In this document: positions 11,964-24,045 of the stretch, piece by piece
Numbering within the stretch: position 1 is the first letter of the stretch
Layout of the letters: every line of letters begins with the position of its first letter
NCBI RefSeq assembly: GCF_021130785.1
Contig: NC_060211.1
Span: 28,257,001-28,321,000 of the forward strand
From: Homalodisca vitripennis
Lineage: Eukaryota > Arthropoda > Insecta > Hemiptera > Cicadellidae
Direction of reading: 5' to 3'
DNA length: 64,000 bases
Translations under genes and position numbers: made by a program
The notes under the pieces: model-generated
Database searches by the model: none
Told to the model about the DNA's origin: nothing
What the model saw: only the letters and a program-made list of their open reading frames with translations

Positions 11964-12440
11964 TAAGTTATATTTATTTAGGTTACTTGTTACTTACTTT
12001 TTTAGGTTTCAAGATGGCCATTAGAATTTGGGAAAGTTTATGTCTCAGTAATTTGATTTTCTATGTCATAGAGCAAAGCAAAACACGTTTTAGATTCCTC
12101 AGGTACTTTATAATAATGTCTCAAGTGTTTCTTTATATCATCTTGTAGGGTTTTCAGGTAGAGGCCGTACAAAGTTTTGAGTATACATACAGTAACATTC
12201 CGGGAACAGCTGTGAACAGTGATCCATAAGGCAGTAACTGTAAGCTGTATTGCTTGAATAAGTACGTCGGCTGGTCTGAAGTTTTCAAAAGGTTCTAAGA
12301 TGGCGGCTGTATGATTTTTACAAAATTTGTACCTTGAATATTTCACAACAACATTAACATTGCCCATTTCCAAGCGATTTGAAACAACTTTTATAACACA
12401 CTTTTCTATAACTAACAATTTTTCAAGATGTCCGCGTTTA
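11390..12440. repeat. Block of degenerate internal repeats
   Basis: The phrase GTACAAAGTTTTGAGTA occurs near 11,702 and again near 12,168 in similar surroundings, and AAGATGGC-like phrases occur at about 12,010 and 12,297, with a weaker match near 12,425. The block looks like two or more diverged copies of one unit. The longest open frame of the window (minus strand, 12,038-12,475, 145 codons) runs through it. Because that frame starts inside a transposon terminus and has no recognisable domain, I do not call it a gene. Confidence 0.4.
11919..11958. repeat. (TA)n microsatellite
   Basis: A pure TA run of about 40 bases inside the degenerate repeat block. Confidence 0.95.
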
Positions 12441-12448
12441 AAGTTATA

Positions 12449-13054
12449 CAGAGTGAGTTTTATGTCCTGGCACACCTGGATATAATTTAAACGGCCCGAG
12501 ATATCTATGTGAAACCTTGACCCTACCTATTATAACATTTTTTTTACAATTAAGTAAAGGGGGGCAACTAAACATTTTCAAATACAAGCCCCTATTATGT
12601 CTCAAGTTTTTACACACGTCTAGCACACTGTCAAACAGCCGAAGGTGAACAGTTTGAACACCTGCTACATTAAAACAGGTAACTTTTTTTAGAATTTGCG
12701 TTAGTGTTGACTCATGTTACGATAAACAAAACAAGATAGTTACTGATTTTATTATTGTAAATTTGTCATAAAATCTGTTCAAATAAACGTAGAGACCTCT
12801 AGTTTGCATTATTGGATTTCTGTTTTTATTCCCTTTAAAATGCGGGGTCACATGATTGGGAATTTATTCCCTATTATATTTATTGAAAATTTTTAGTTGC
12901 CCCCCTTTACCCCCCTTTAGAAAAGGGGGGCAAAATTTTCAACAACTTGAAAAATTAGAAAAATATGTTATAATAGGTAGGGTCAAGGTTTCACATATAT
13001 ATCTCGGGCCGTTTTAATTATATGCAGGTGTGCCAGGACATAAAACTCACTATG
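12449..13054. mobile_element. Foldback MITE with about 105-bp inverted termini
   Basis: The left terminus starts CAGAGTGAGTTTTATGTCC and the right end is its complement with one change (CATAGTGAG). The arms stay paired through TGGCACACC, CGGCCCGAGATAT and CCTACCTATTATAACA. TATA flanks both ends (12,445-12,448 and 13,055-13,058), a likely target duplication that could also be a TA duplication. Inside, a GGGGGGCAACTA/TAGTTGCCCCCC pair forms a second stem. There is no transposase, so it is non-autonomous. A mariner-like or related superfamily is possible but not proven. Confidence 0.85.
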
Positions 13055-13059
13055 TATAA

Positions 13060-14360
13060 TAACGCTGAATACATGAATATGTTGTAGATTGATTGTGAGT
13101 AAAATTGTCTATGTTTTTACAAGAAACTTTATATTTTAATAACGATAGTTTTCATGTAAGATGTCAAGATGATAGAGTTTCTAAATATTTTAGTGTTACG
13201 AGTATACTACCACAACAGTCTTGAGAATCGTCGAGAATCATTATTGTGCAAATTAAACGTTTAAACCAATATTGCATCTTCAATTTGAAATTTCGACATG
13301 TTAGCCACATGTGCATTCAGTCTTTCTTCCGACTAAGCCAAAAGGTATATTTTATTACAAGTACCGTCGGTATGGTGGGAAGGGTTGATTCAATGTGAAT
13401 GTGAAGTTGAGCACTAAGTGGAAAGTGAAAAGGAGCCGAACTCAACATTCACATTTCAAGTGTGTAATAAATAAAAAAGTATATCAGTAAAATAATCATT
13501 ACATTTGTATCTCATTTGAAACAAAAAATACGAACCAACTTTGGAATTGTACACGTTGGGTTTCCCCATTTGTATGTTGTTCTAATTTCGTTTATATAGT
13601 GAGATGAAAAGATAGGCAGAATGATCTACTTTTCTTTTATTTGAAGACGTCAATGTTTAGAATTTCAAAGAACGTGTTTAGTGAACTTTAGGTCAGTTTA
13701 GTTTGAGGCTACTTCATCTTCATTACGTTTCAACTATCATTATCTAGAACATCGTTTGAACTCCTGAAAGGTACTCCCTTTATACAGTGGGTTTAAGAGG
13801 GTGATGTAACATGTAACACAAATTAAGAGGCCACTGGGACTACTTCAAACAAAATTATTGTAAGAAACGATAAAGTGGAGAATTTTGAGGTCATCATATA
13901 CTAAAATAGGCCACGTTGCCTATTTATTAACTGAAACAGGAATATATAGAGTATGGCATTCAAGTTAGTTGTACACCTGTAAAATAAGACAATAGAAAAC
14001 GTAGGAAGGTTTGCTGTAGTCATTATTTCGTATACATTATGAAGACTTAAATATTTTCACGAGTTAAAAACACTTCATTAGGAAACATCCTGTGGAAAAT
14101 AAATTTCAGTTTACTTTTCATGTTATTATTTAAAGAAAAATATTTTTGAATCTTATTAAAAATGAAATAGTTAAATATTTGAAGTTATGAAACAGTAGCG
14201 TAAACTTTGTATACCTTTTTAAATGTTGTTATTTATCACCAGTACCAGTTTTTTGTTATTTTACCAAAGGAAAATCTACGTTACCATGTTACCACATACA
14301 GTATTATCAATCACGTAAACGATCTAAAACACTATAGCGGCTTTCATTACTGGGAAGGGA
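13060..14360. other. AT-rich stretch, nothing recognised
   Basis: No gene or repeat could be supported. A small TGAATGTGAAGTTGAG/CTCAACATTCACA inverted pair lies at about 13,400-13,455. Confidence 0.4.
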
Positions 14361-14365
14361 TCCAT

Positions 14366-14505
14366 TTTCAAAAACGGCATCATCTAACGCCAAGATGCGC
14401 AGTTTCAATGGTTGATCTGCGGCAATATCAAGACGTTTTATATTCCTTCCTTACAATAACATTCTCAGGAGAGTGGTTGTAGGCAAATGACTTGGCAAAC
14501 GTTCA
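14366..14505 (+). repeat. Dispersed repeat family C, copy 1
   Basis: It matches 33,030-33,195 in the same orientation: CATCTAACGCCAAGA against CATCTAGCAGCAAGA, then the identical GGCAATATCAAGACRTTT, and finally CTTGGCAAACGTTCAG. Between these landmarks the copies are clearly diverged. Class unknown. Confidence 0.65.
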
Positions 14506-14933
14506 GAGCTCTCTAGCGAGTTGTAAGGGACTTGTAATGGTGTCTAACTGTGATTGATCCTATTGGATGCTGAATTTAGAATTTATAGGGTACACGCTTG
14601 AATAGTTCTTGAATAAATCCGTTATTTTCAAAGTATTATTAAAAATTATAACAAAATTGTGTTTAAAACTAAGACCGATATACTGCATTCGGTAAAAGTT
14701 TAAATGATCGTGATTCCCCTTTTGCACTAATATTTGAAGTAGAAGTGCCACCACCGTGCGCAAGTACGTGAACGCAACAAATGTTTTAAGGCAACTTTCT
14801 TATAGATACGTAGTGGACTTAGATACATGACAACTGTACCGTATATTAATTAACATATTGTTTTGGCCAGTTGTTAATGCAGAAGAATTTAGCACGTTCA
14901 AGACGATAGTACCCAACGGGCACAACTATCGTC

Positions 14934-15233
14934 GTGTACCAGATCGGGTACACAACGAGCTTTCGTATAGCCCATTGTGAGCCCGATGGGGTCCACATTG
15001 CTATGCATTTCCTTATTGCGTTTCTACTGTTTGTCTATCTTGGGGGTTTGTTAAATTTGATCCCGTGCATAAATAAATCGTGTATCCCGTCGGACCCACG
15101 ATTGCTTAATTCTTTAGCTACCTCTTGGTGTACACGGAGAAACATTGAAATAAAAACATATACAAATAATTTTTGGGGGGAAAAATTGCGAAGCCTACAT
15201 ACTTTTATAGTTATACTTAGACGTTTGAAGTAA
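14934..15233 (+). other. 99-codon open frame of unknown status
   Basis: The frame starts with ATG and holds a hydrophobic segment near residues 24-47 that could span a membrane (AMHFLIAFLLFVYLGGLLNL). It has no recognisable family, no splice or promoter context and a low-complexity basic tail. The first 150 bases are GC-richer than the flanks. It is more likely old transposon sequence than a gene. Confidence 0.12.
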
Positions 15234-15649
15234 AAAACCAATGATGGGTTTTTGCCAATGTTATTGAAAAACTTGTTGGCACATAAAAAAAGTGAGAAAA
15301 TTAGCCTTTGTCATGAACGTGTTAAAACACTCCCTACTTGAGATTTTGAGGAGGAAAGCCCATCAAAGACATGATTTTTGAGTTGAATCTTCTTGAGTAC
15401 TCAAACCTACTTTACTCACTCGTACTTAACAGACTAGATCTTCTATATAGTCATGAATAAGGGCATTCCAAACCCATATTATTCTCTACTAAACCCACTC
15501 CCCGTGAGAAACTGTAACTGAACTGAAGGAATGGTAACTTTTACATGGTTTTCAATCTGACAAGTATCAGACCAGTGATGGTGAACGCCTCAACGACCAG
15601 AAGGGACACCTCAACTTAAGCGGTTGTATAAACATTGGCAGACAAGCCT

Positions 15650-15790
15650 CAATAGTAGTTTCCGAGAGCTATTTGACACATGACGGAGATTACCTGTCTG
15701 TTAAGCCTGATTGTTTCCTGTGCTGCACATTCTGCATCAGACACATATCGCCCTCGTTGCGGTATCTCATTTTATTAAATATATACTTTG
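15650..15790 (+). repeat. Dispersed repeat family D, copy 1
   Basis: This segment matches 36,215-36,350 in the same orientation. Shared landmarks are ATAGTAGTTTCCGA against CATAGTTTCCGA, GGCGGAGATGACCTGTC against TGACGGAGATTACCTGTC, TTGTTTCCT with TGCTGCA/CTGCAGCA, and GGTRTCTCATTTTA at the end. Identity is moderate. Class unknown. Confidence 0.6.
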
Positions 15791-15799
15791 TCTGATGCA

Positions 15800-18230
15800 A
15801 TTATTGAATTTTATATTTATTCAAGAGAATGCAATTACAAAATGTTTTGAGCAGTTGAGTAAAACATAATTTCGGCTCTAAAGCCGATCGCCATTTTATT
15901 TAATTAACTCACATAATATTTTGTTATTTATTTGTAAAACGTCTAAACCTATTTCCACGGGGACCAGATAGGAATCAACAGTTTATCCTGATAATGCATA
16001 TGATCATATATAGATCAGGTATGTTTAAAAGAAGTAAAACAGTGCCCTTTCTCAATTTTTACAAGTATAGAACCATATACTGTGAATTAAAAAATTCAAT
16101 AAATTAGGTATTTACTTTAAATCTAAAGCGCTTAATTTTGGTTAAAAATTTATTTGGATTTCTACAATATTTTTTGGGACATGCCATAGAAATTAAATTT
16201 ATTTACAAAATACTATTAAAATAAAAAAAATACACATCTATAAATGCCTCCCAATTATATTATTTCTGAATAAAAAAACATTCTAAAAACTAAAAAATAC
16301 AAATTAATTAATTTATAAACTTCTAAAGCTACATTAATTTTTAGTACGTAATTTAATATAAATGACAATTTCTTAGAATATTCTCGTTAAGATGCTGTTT
16401 GATGCCGTGCCAGAATTAATCGAATATAGCAGCTTTAGTATGTCATCCAATCAGTGGCGAGGGACAAACCAGCGTCTGGCCGATGGTAAAGATGATAAAG
16501 CTTACTCGTGTTGGTTTATTATAGCTTATCGCCAACCATGTGCAAGCCATCCCGCAGTGTTGTGCTCCTCATATATTCGCTAGTGACATTGTTTGGTTGT
16601 TGGGTTTAACAGCTTATACTGATTAGGTCAAAGTTTATGAACCCATTTCGTTGATCGAGTGGGAGCGAATATCACTTAGCAGAGTTGATCTTCTACGCTC
16701 CATAATTGAATTATCGTTTTTAAAAGTGTTTTTATTTCTTTACGAAGTTTTCATAGAAATATTAAAAAAATTAGACTTTTAAGCTTTTCACTATATAGAA
16801 ACTATTTAGTCAGGTAAGTCAAAACGTAATGGTGAGATAAACATGATCTGGACAAAACCATACTTTAATTTTAACACAGGCAAAGATTTTACGTACATAG
16901 ATTTTGTTGCATTTAAGGGGCATCTAATGCTTAATTTTAGAATTATCGTGATAAAGTATACACGAAAAACGCTACTGAGAGTTGAAAATAAGTCTTGGAA
17001 TAAAAATGTATTATTTAAAAATTAGTTTTATTTCATAATGTAGAGATATTTGTTCCACTATTCCGCCACCCTCGATAAGCACTTAATAATGCTAGATTCA
17101 GTGTCGGTCTTAAAGGTGAAAATTGAAATATAAAATACTAAAGTTCATATACAATCATGGTACAGTACTCGTTTTACAAATAAAATAATTATATCATTAG
17201 TTTAACGTGCTCCCCAGTTTATAATTAAGGCTTACTCCATATTATTTTCTGTAATAAATTAAACATAATTAATTTCCAATTTACTGTGCAGTAATGTAAC
17301 ATCTATTAACATACACAAGGTTAGTGGGTACAAGCATTTAGAATAAAAGCATTAGTAACATCAAAGTGTACAGAACATTTTTGAATGGAATGCCTTGGGG
17401 ATTGTATAAAATCAGTAATGAACTCAAACCAAGATGGCGTGTCTAAAAGGTAGTCGGTTACGAACGCCAGTTTAAGGCCTTTAATAGTCTGGTCTTCAAG
17501 CTAGTGAAGGATGTGAGGTGACAATCTATATTTCACACAAATTTTAACATTCGAAGTGAAAAATAAGCACTAATATACTTTAAATGTATTATATTGATGG
17601 TCACTATTTATAATTTCAAACTTTGTAGTGTTAAATTTGTAAGAAATAGTGTTAAGGAAACCTTATGTTATGTAGAATGATAAAAAGACGTTTTAGGTGA
17701 GTATTTTGGATCTAGTAATAAATATTTGTCTTTTTTTTAAGTGAGAAATATACATACATACATAAATATATATACATATAACTTAAATAATTTTAAAATT
17801 CATGTAGTACTAATTTAAATAAATACTAAATCGGCATTACCATGTATTAAGAATAATAGTTCGAATCGCAGATCAAAAGCGGTCACGTAATTGGAGTGAA
17901 TGCTTAAATATTATAGCCTATTTAACCGTGTAATCCTTTTTCCCCAGTATAACAAGAGCGATATTGACAAACTGCTTTTAAATGGTATCTCAACCATTCA
18001 ATTGGAATAAATCCCCATCTCCGGAACTATTTCCGGATCGTTGAATGACTGAATTGAAAACTCAATCTGCAAAGTTTGTTCCTACACTTTACAGAATTTA
18101 ATTTTAAAGGCCAATAAATAATTGGAGACGCCCACAGAATCTGATCATAATAGAAAGCATTCATTGATATTTAATTAACGTTTTACTCTCTCAGCCTAAG
18201 GGGCTGTGAAAATTTCACTTTTTCATATAA
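15800..18230. other. Mostly AT-rich; nothing recognised
   Basis: A GC-richer patch at 16,390-16,680 has an open frame of 63 codons without a recognisable product. A short GC-richer patch with CCAAGATGGCGTG lies near 17,430. No gene could be supported. Confidence 0.4.
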
Positions 18231-18231
18231 A

Positions 18232-18420
18232 TTTTTCATTCTCATAAGTAATACTGAATTCAATAATGGTGCATTTCACTCCATGGCATTTTGTTGAGCG
18301 TTAGTGATTATTTTTACATTGGTCTCAAGGGTAAAGAACCATAATGGAGACGAGAAAATTACACAATAAAAAAGTCTTAAAACAAATTCAGTACACTCAT
18401 AATATATTTCAACATGTGTA
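18232..18420 (-). repeat. Dispersed repeat family G, copy
   Basis: In plus-strand sense it reads ATGGTGCATTTCACTCCATGG, TTGAGCGTTAGTGA and TTTTTACATTGGTCTCAAGG, the complement of landmarks at 24.1 and 55.1 kb. It is a diverged member of the same short interspersed family. Confidence 0.6.
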
Positions 18421-18424
18421 GCTC

Positions 18425-19955
18425 AACGGTTCCGACACATTTAAAATAATTTAATTGTGATTTGGTGTGTGACTCTTAAAAAAATTTGAAATGTTGTATG
18501 AAAATATAGTGTCGGGGAATCTAAAGCTTTTTTCCGCATGATTATTTGTCGTTACACTTGTCAATAATAAAAGTAAGTAAAGTCAAGTTTAATTTTGCAT
18601 TGATTCTCAGCAAAGCTTTCTATGCGAAACGGCGAAACGTGCTGTATTATATTACACCTCGTATAATTACGTATACTTGAATCTATGCAACTCATATCTG
18701 AAAAGATGATATTTACTTTATTTACTTATTATCTCTTTATTCTGCTTACTTAACCAATAATTAATTTACTAATTGATCGTGTCACTTAAACGTCAAAATG
18801 ATAAGAGCCAGAGATTAATATTATGTAACACAAAAAGTTGCCTTAAAAAATCTTATTACTTTTGTAATCCTGTCCATTTTGAATTATTTTGCTCAGAAAC
18901 GTTTATGTTCACTATGATAAAATCGAAAAGCTTATATAACATATGTTACCAAAAAATAATTCACAATTTTGAAAGTCTTATTAAACAATCTGAATGTGAT
19001 GCAAAAGCCACAACTGGAATTGTAGAATTTCTTTGTAGACTAAGAAAAATTGTTTTATATATGGAGAGAAATATGTTTAATAATTCACTATTGTATTATT
19101 AGGAGATATTTTGTCAACACAGAATTGGCGGTCATAAATATGAAAAAATTATATTGAGGAGGATTATATTTTTTAACAAAAAAAGGTAGACGTTTTGTAT
19201 GTTCGGTTTCCCAAAACACATATTAAAAACACTCCAAATTAAATAGAACTGGAACTAGAAATAAAAAAAATGTGATAACCAAATTATAACCAACAAATAA
19301 ATACAAGCAACTAACTACAAAATACAAACTTGTTATCAGCTGCTGTGTAAAATGTTAAATTCTTATTAACAGAAATTAGATTACAAGGAAGGTTAAGAGA
19401 ATCGTATATTTAACTGTGCATCTGCTTGTTTATAGATTTTAAAATCAATTGAGGCGCAATTGTAAAAGTTTAAATTAAATAGATTTTTACTAGGTCAATA
19501 TTTTATTATCTGGTTTTATAATTGGTTTTCAATTATAAATTCCTTTAAGGTTGAAGTAATTTCGGAGGTAACTTTGGTCGCATGAGTAGAAAATGTTTTT
19601 TATTAGGCATTATTTACTCTTAAAGGAGTGTGTGTTAACATTCCAAAAATATAGGCAATCAATGGAACGGTTTATCGCAGTAGTTAACAAATTTAATGTC
19701 CCTCACGCCAAAAAGTATTGTAACAACCATTGCATGACTTTTGGGATGGAAAGCATTTGGAACTGCCACGTTTGAACTGTAACGAAATAAACGTTACGTT
19801 AGAATTTCACGATTATTGCTACAGTTAACACCGTGGGAACGATCTCTGTGAACGCGCATTCCATTGTTGTGAATGAAACTGCTGAATTTTAACAGGAATG
19901 GTGCTTCTGTAAGTACTATTTTTACCTAATTAATGTTTCACACGTATAATAACTA
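18425..19955. other. AT-rich stretch, nothing recognised
   Basis: A 109-codon open frame at 18,773-19,102 begins at TTG rather than ATG and is Lys/Tyr/Phe-rich, as expected from AT-rich noise. No gene is called. Confidence 0.4.
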
Positions 19956-19959
19956 ACAG

Positions 19960-20183
19960 GATTTCGGATATTTACCATCGTTATAGGTAATAAAACATAA
20001 CGTTTCGAGTATTGGAATCTATCCTCTTCGTCAAGTGGGGGGGGGGAGGGAGTATTCCCCTGACGAAGAGATTGCAATCTTCGAAACGTTGTGTTATACC
20101 TTTTATAACCTTTAACGTTGGCAAATGTACGAAATCCTGTTCTCCTTTCAAACCCTCCATCGTCGATATCAAACTTTATACAT
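19960..20183. mobile_element. Hammerhead-bearing foldback element, compact copy
   Basis: Two inverted arms of about 75-85 bases (19,960-20,034 and 20,060-20,124) are separated by only about 25 bases, including a run of ten or more G. The right arm continues through TCCTTTCAAACCCTCCATCG to about 20,183, as in the 6.0-kb copy. The large central region present at 25.7 kb is absent. The left-arm core has one change, TTGACGA for CTGACGA on the minus strand. The right-arm core is intact. Confidence 0.85.
20058..20121 (+). ncRNA. Hammerhead-like ribozyme, best copy
   Basis: The conserved elements of a type I hammerhead occur in order. CTGACGA lies at 20,060-20,066. A short stem II (AGAT, loop TGCA, ATCT) follows, then GAAA at 20,083-20,086. 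A stem III follows with CGTT pairing AACG (20,087-20,090 with 20,114-20,117) and an inner TTATA/TATAA stem. A15.1 (20,086) can pair with U at 20,118, position 17 is U (20,119), and stem I starts with C20,059-G20,120 and C20,058-G20,121. Cleavage would fall after 20,119. Stem I is short, with only two sure pairs, so activity may need a dimer or a helper strand. The core is what I see; cleavage is inferred from the family. Confidence 0.45.
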
Positions 20184-20189
20184 TAAATG

Positions 20190-21520
20190 AGATAGTTTAT
20201 TCATATTTTTCTCTCTACTGAAACATACGATGTTGTGTAACACCAAGTTAACCGCAGTGTAACACGCTGCAACAACTGTTACGTAATGTTCCTGACATTT
20301 CCAACGAGTAACGGAAGCTTGGACCATTCACGAGAATAATTGTCTATAAACAACTCGGGTATGAATAGCATCTGAGTAACCCTAATCTCTGTTCCAGACA
20401 ACAACCGGAGACTTGGTTTAGTGTGAATATTTCAGACCAGAGAGCAGTTAAACAAAAAACACACTTTAACTTGCTTTAAACACACTGACAAAGCATCACT
20501 GCTTGTAAACTGAGCAGAATAATCTCTTATAATGCTAAACACGGAGTATATAAGTTATGTTCTTCTTAAGCCTGTCTGTAATTGTATTTAAAAATCCGTG
20601 AAGTGTTTTGGGTATAATTTGCGGATCACATGACAGTTTTGCAGTTTATTTAAGTCACGTGACATGATTTAAATCCATAAAAATATAATCTCAAAGTTTC
20701 ATTGAAACTTTAAATGTATAACTACCAAGATAAGAAGAGATATCTTAAAATAAAGCAGTAGAGACAGTTCTTAGTATACTACAGAATTCTAAGTAGTATA
20801 TCACAACAACTATACATAAAATTGCAATGATAGTTTAAACACTGACTTCCAGGAATGACTTCACGATAAAAATCTTCGAAATACACTTAATCAAAACTCA
20901 ATTTGAAGTTCTTCTGAGTGAATGTGATACTAGATACTCGTATATCCATGATGATATAAAATTAACACTGTTTTGTCTTCTGTTTAGCCTTATATCACGC
21001 GATTTAGTGGTAGTTTTGAGATTGTTTCTAATTTAACCCTGTAATATATAATTTCAAAAAAATATATGTATGAAACATATCTCTTAAACAACATAATAGC
21101 ATTTATTGTTTTAGCTGCGTGACAGCTAGTGTAATGACTAAATATTTCTTGTTAAACATTAACACAAATTTAGACCTTAGGTTGCAGAACTACCTAATCA
21201 AAGTATGGAATTCATACACAGCATATTTCTGTACTTCATATTTATTTCCTAAGATACGAGTACATCATGATATCTTACTACAGAACTCCTGATCTATGAC
21301 CTACAATCTTAGAATAGGCTAGGTGTAGGTACAAAATTTGCAGATGAAGTCATAAATTTTTGGATTTATTATGGAGGTTTGGAAATAATCATGGAGATGG
21401 AGATATCCTCAAATTGAATGTGTTGAATTACAATTTAAAAGCAGTTTGTTGATAACGCTCTTCTTATAATGGGGGAACACTATTATTAATTTGTAGACAT
21501 AAAATTTAACAGTAATGTCT
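20190..21520. other. AT-rich stretch, nothing recognised
   Basis: No gene or repeat partner was seen. Confidence 0.4.
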
Positions 21521-21527
21521 TTATTAA

Positions 21528-21538
21528 ACACACACGCA

Positions 21539-21588
<50 letters not shown>
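21528..21588. repeat. (CA)n microsatellite
   Basis: A CA run of about 60 bases with a few G interruptions at its left end. Confidence 0.95.
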
Positions 21589-21592
<4 letters not shown>

Positions 21593-21749
21593 ATGAACAT
21601 ATATGGAAAATAAATGCAAGGTTTCTTATATTAAAGAATCAAACTTCTTTACATCCTTTATATTTCGACAAATTGTCGTTTTCAAAAAGGATATAAAATA
21701 CAAGTACATTATAGTGTATATAATTTTTGGCGATATATGTGTATATATA

Positions 21750-21752
<3 letters not shown>

Positions 21753-21812
<60 letters not shown>
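21753..21812. repeat. (TA)n microsatellite
   Basis: A pure AT run of about 60 bases, preceded by a short ATGTGTATATATATG stretch. Confidence 0.95.
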
Positions 21813-21815
<3 letters not shown>

Positions 21816-22114
21816 TAAGGATTAGATTATTTTTAAAAATCCTTTTTTCATACATATGCAGATATTATTCGCAGTATTTATTCTTCAAAATCAGGTGTAA
21901 TATTATTTATCAAAAAATTAAGACATGAATTCTATCGTATTATAAGAAGAAACATTCACTCTAATGTAATATTCAGTAAACGAATTTTTAATCTTTTTAC
22001 TAAGTTTACTCTAGTCAAAATAAAAAGGTTCAGAAACTTCTAAACTTTAGAATTTATGAAAAACAACAAAAAGATTATCCTCTTCGCCAAAAGAATCTAA
22101 AGAGTTTAATTTGA

Positions 22115-22278
22115 CTGCATAGTGCAGTTGGAGGAGCGCAATATTCTGTTGAATGTGTAAAGAAAAGTGAGCGCTGGAAGGTGAAAATGGAGTTCTGTCA
22201 AGGTATTTACATGTTAATTAAGGTGAATTTCAATGGTAAGACGTGTTTTCATCAAAGTTTCTGTCTTTTACGGACTTG
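22115..22278 (+). CDS. Candidate exon, product unknown
   Basis: One frame stays open from just after a TGA at 22,112 to a good donor, GTGAGTG, at 22,279. It reads SVECVKKSERWKVKMEFCQG and then a Cys- and Lys-rich stretch. Possible acceptors are AG at 22,121-22,122 or 22,126-22,127, both with poor pyrimidine tracts. Base composition is somewhat GC-richer than the flanks. I do not recognise the protein, and a chance open frame is likely. Confidence 0.13.
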
Positions 22279-22279
22279 G

Positions 22280-24040
22280 TGAGTGTTAATTTCATAAGCA
22301 CGCGTTCATCTTTATAATTAATCCATCTGCCTGGATATACTAAGTTGTATTAACGTACATTTTAAAGTACACTTAAAAAATTTGATGCTTGTCACGAATA
22401 AAAACACTGTGGGCAGATCTAAACCCAATTGTTTTATTTCAAAAGACCAATATTTTATCGTGCTTTTGAACCACCATCAATCGTCATACAGCCTGCCAAC
22501 TTTCTAGAACTTGATCGTTCAACGACATTTTTTTCAAGGAACAACTACTTGCTGTTGCCAGAGTCAGTCGTCTTGCGATGACCTCTATAACTAATAATCT
22601 CTTGTAATTAGCTGCAACCCTTTCTTTGACCGTTCATTTATCTGAATGTTTACTGGAAAGGACATTGATGAATAAAGAGCATAATGATGGTGATCTCCTG
22701 CTGAATTTATTCATGGGTCAATATTTCAAAGAAGAAATAAAATCCAAACTGGAGAAGTTTTACTCTTACATTGGATATTATTCAAAATATTTGTTCGCTT
22801 TTAATTATATTAAGTTTCATCTACATTTTTTTTAAACTTAAACTGCTATTTCTATTTTCACTTTGGTGATCGCTTCAACTAGAGAATATTCCAAATAATG
22901 CTGATTTGTACCTGTCTAGTTAGGAATATTCTATGTTGTCTTTACAGTCTTTAAATTATATGTAGTGATTTTCGACTTTAAAGAAAGAAATCCCGCCAAA
23001 ATAGTATTATTTACCTCGACGGTTTTATTATTGTTGATGTTATTGAACTCGAGGACTCTTTGCTGAATTTACGACATTATAGCCTGAAAAACCGAATAGG
23101 AGTTGATTATAAGATATATATCTCATAGGGACTATTACTGGTAACAAGACTAAATTTTATAGTGGTAATCTTTGAAAAAAGGAGCCATTCATAGCATCAT
23201 TTAAAAGCTTGTTTTATGCAGTACCGGAAACAAAATTTATTTGGTTAGAGTTCATTTTACAGGAGTGGTTTTCGAAAAAAAATAACTGTTTCACATACAT
23301 TTTAAACTACCATTTCGAAACGCATAGAGATAACAAAATCTTGTCTTCGCCAAAATGTTTTAGATTCAAAGACCTTTAAAATGGTGTACAACACGACATG
23401 TGTTTGCATTTCAAAGTTTTCAGATTCAAAACGTGGGAACCTCTGTTTTGGAACACTCTATATTAATAAAGACTTGAAATGATTTCTAAAAATTCTATAA
23501 AATCATATTTAGTGGGGGAATCCGTTAAACTAAATCTCTGCAGTAAGCCGTTTGACCATTACTCATTTAAGACGAATGGTCTGAAACGTCCTGTACACGA
23601 GATCACAATTTTTTATGTGACACTTGTGGTTTCTTACTATGAAATAAGCTTTTAAAAGATGTGCAAATTACCACAAGCTTTTATAACAACTTTTAATAGC
23701 TTAGAAATGGCTATTTCTTCTATTTTAAAAGAAATTAAATTCAACAAAAAAGATGGTAGTAAAGTTTTTCAGTTATATAGTAAATCGCAAGGTTGGCAGA
23801 TTTCATAGAAATTCACCTATCACGTCTCCAGAACCAAAATTCTTCACAATAAAAAAAACTATACATATGAGTCTGTATGGATATGCAATATAGCGCGTGC
23901 ACGACAAGATAGGACTACGCCACAGTACGTGTCCTGTAACTGGCTTCCCTGAGCTTGCATGTAATTTCAAGTTTACAGACTAATTAATTTTGATAGTTAG
24001 GTTAAATTCATTACTTTGTCAATTACTATAATGTCATACA
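22280..24040. other. Nothing firmly recognised
   Basis: A 69-codon frame at 22,626-22,835 contains the protein-like HNDGDLLLNLFMGQYFKEEI but has no ATG context, splice site or family match. A CACGTG-type repeat motif shared with 32.3, 40.1 and 40.3 kb lies in diverged form at about 23,905-23,960. No gene is called. Confidence 0.35.
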
Positions 24041-24045
24041 ATTGT

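Noticed and set aside
12038..12475. Longest open frame (145 codons, minus strand) as a gene
   Set aside because: It starts inside a MITE terminus, runs through degenerate repeats, and shows no domain or splice or promoter context.
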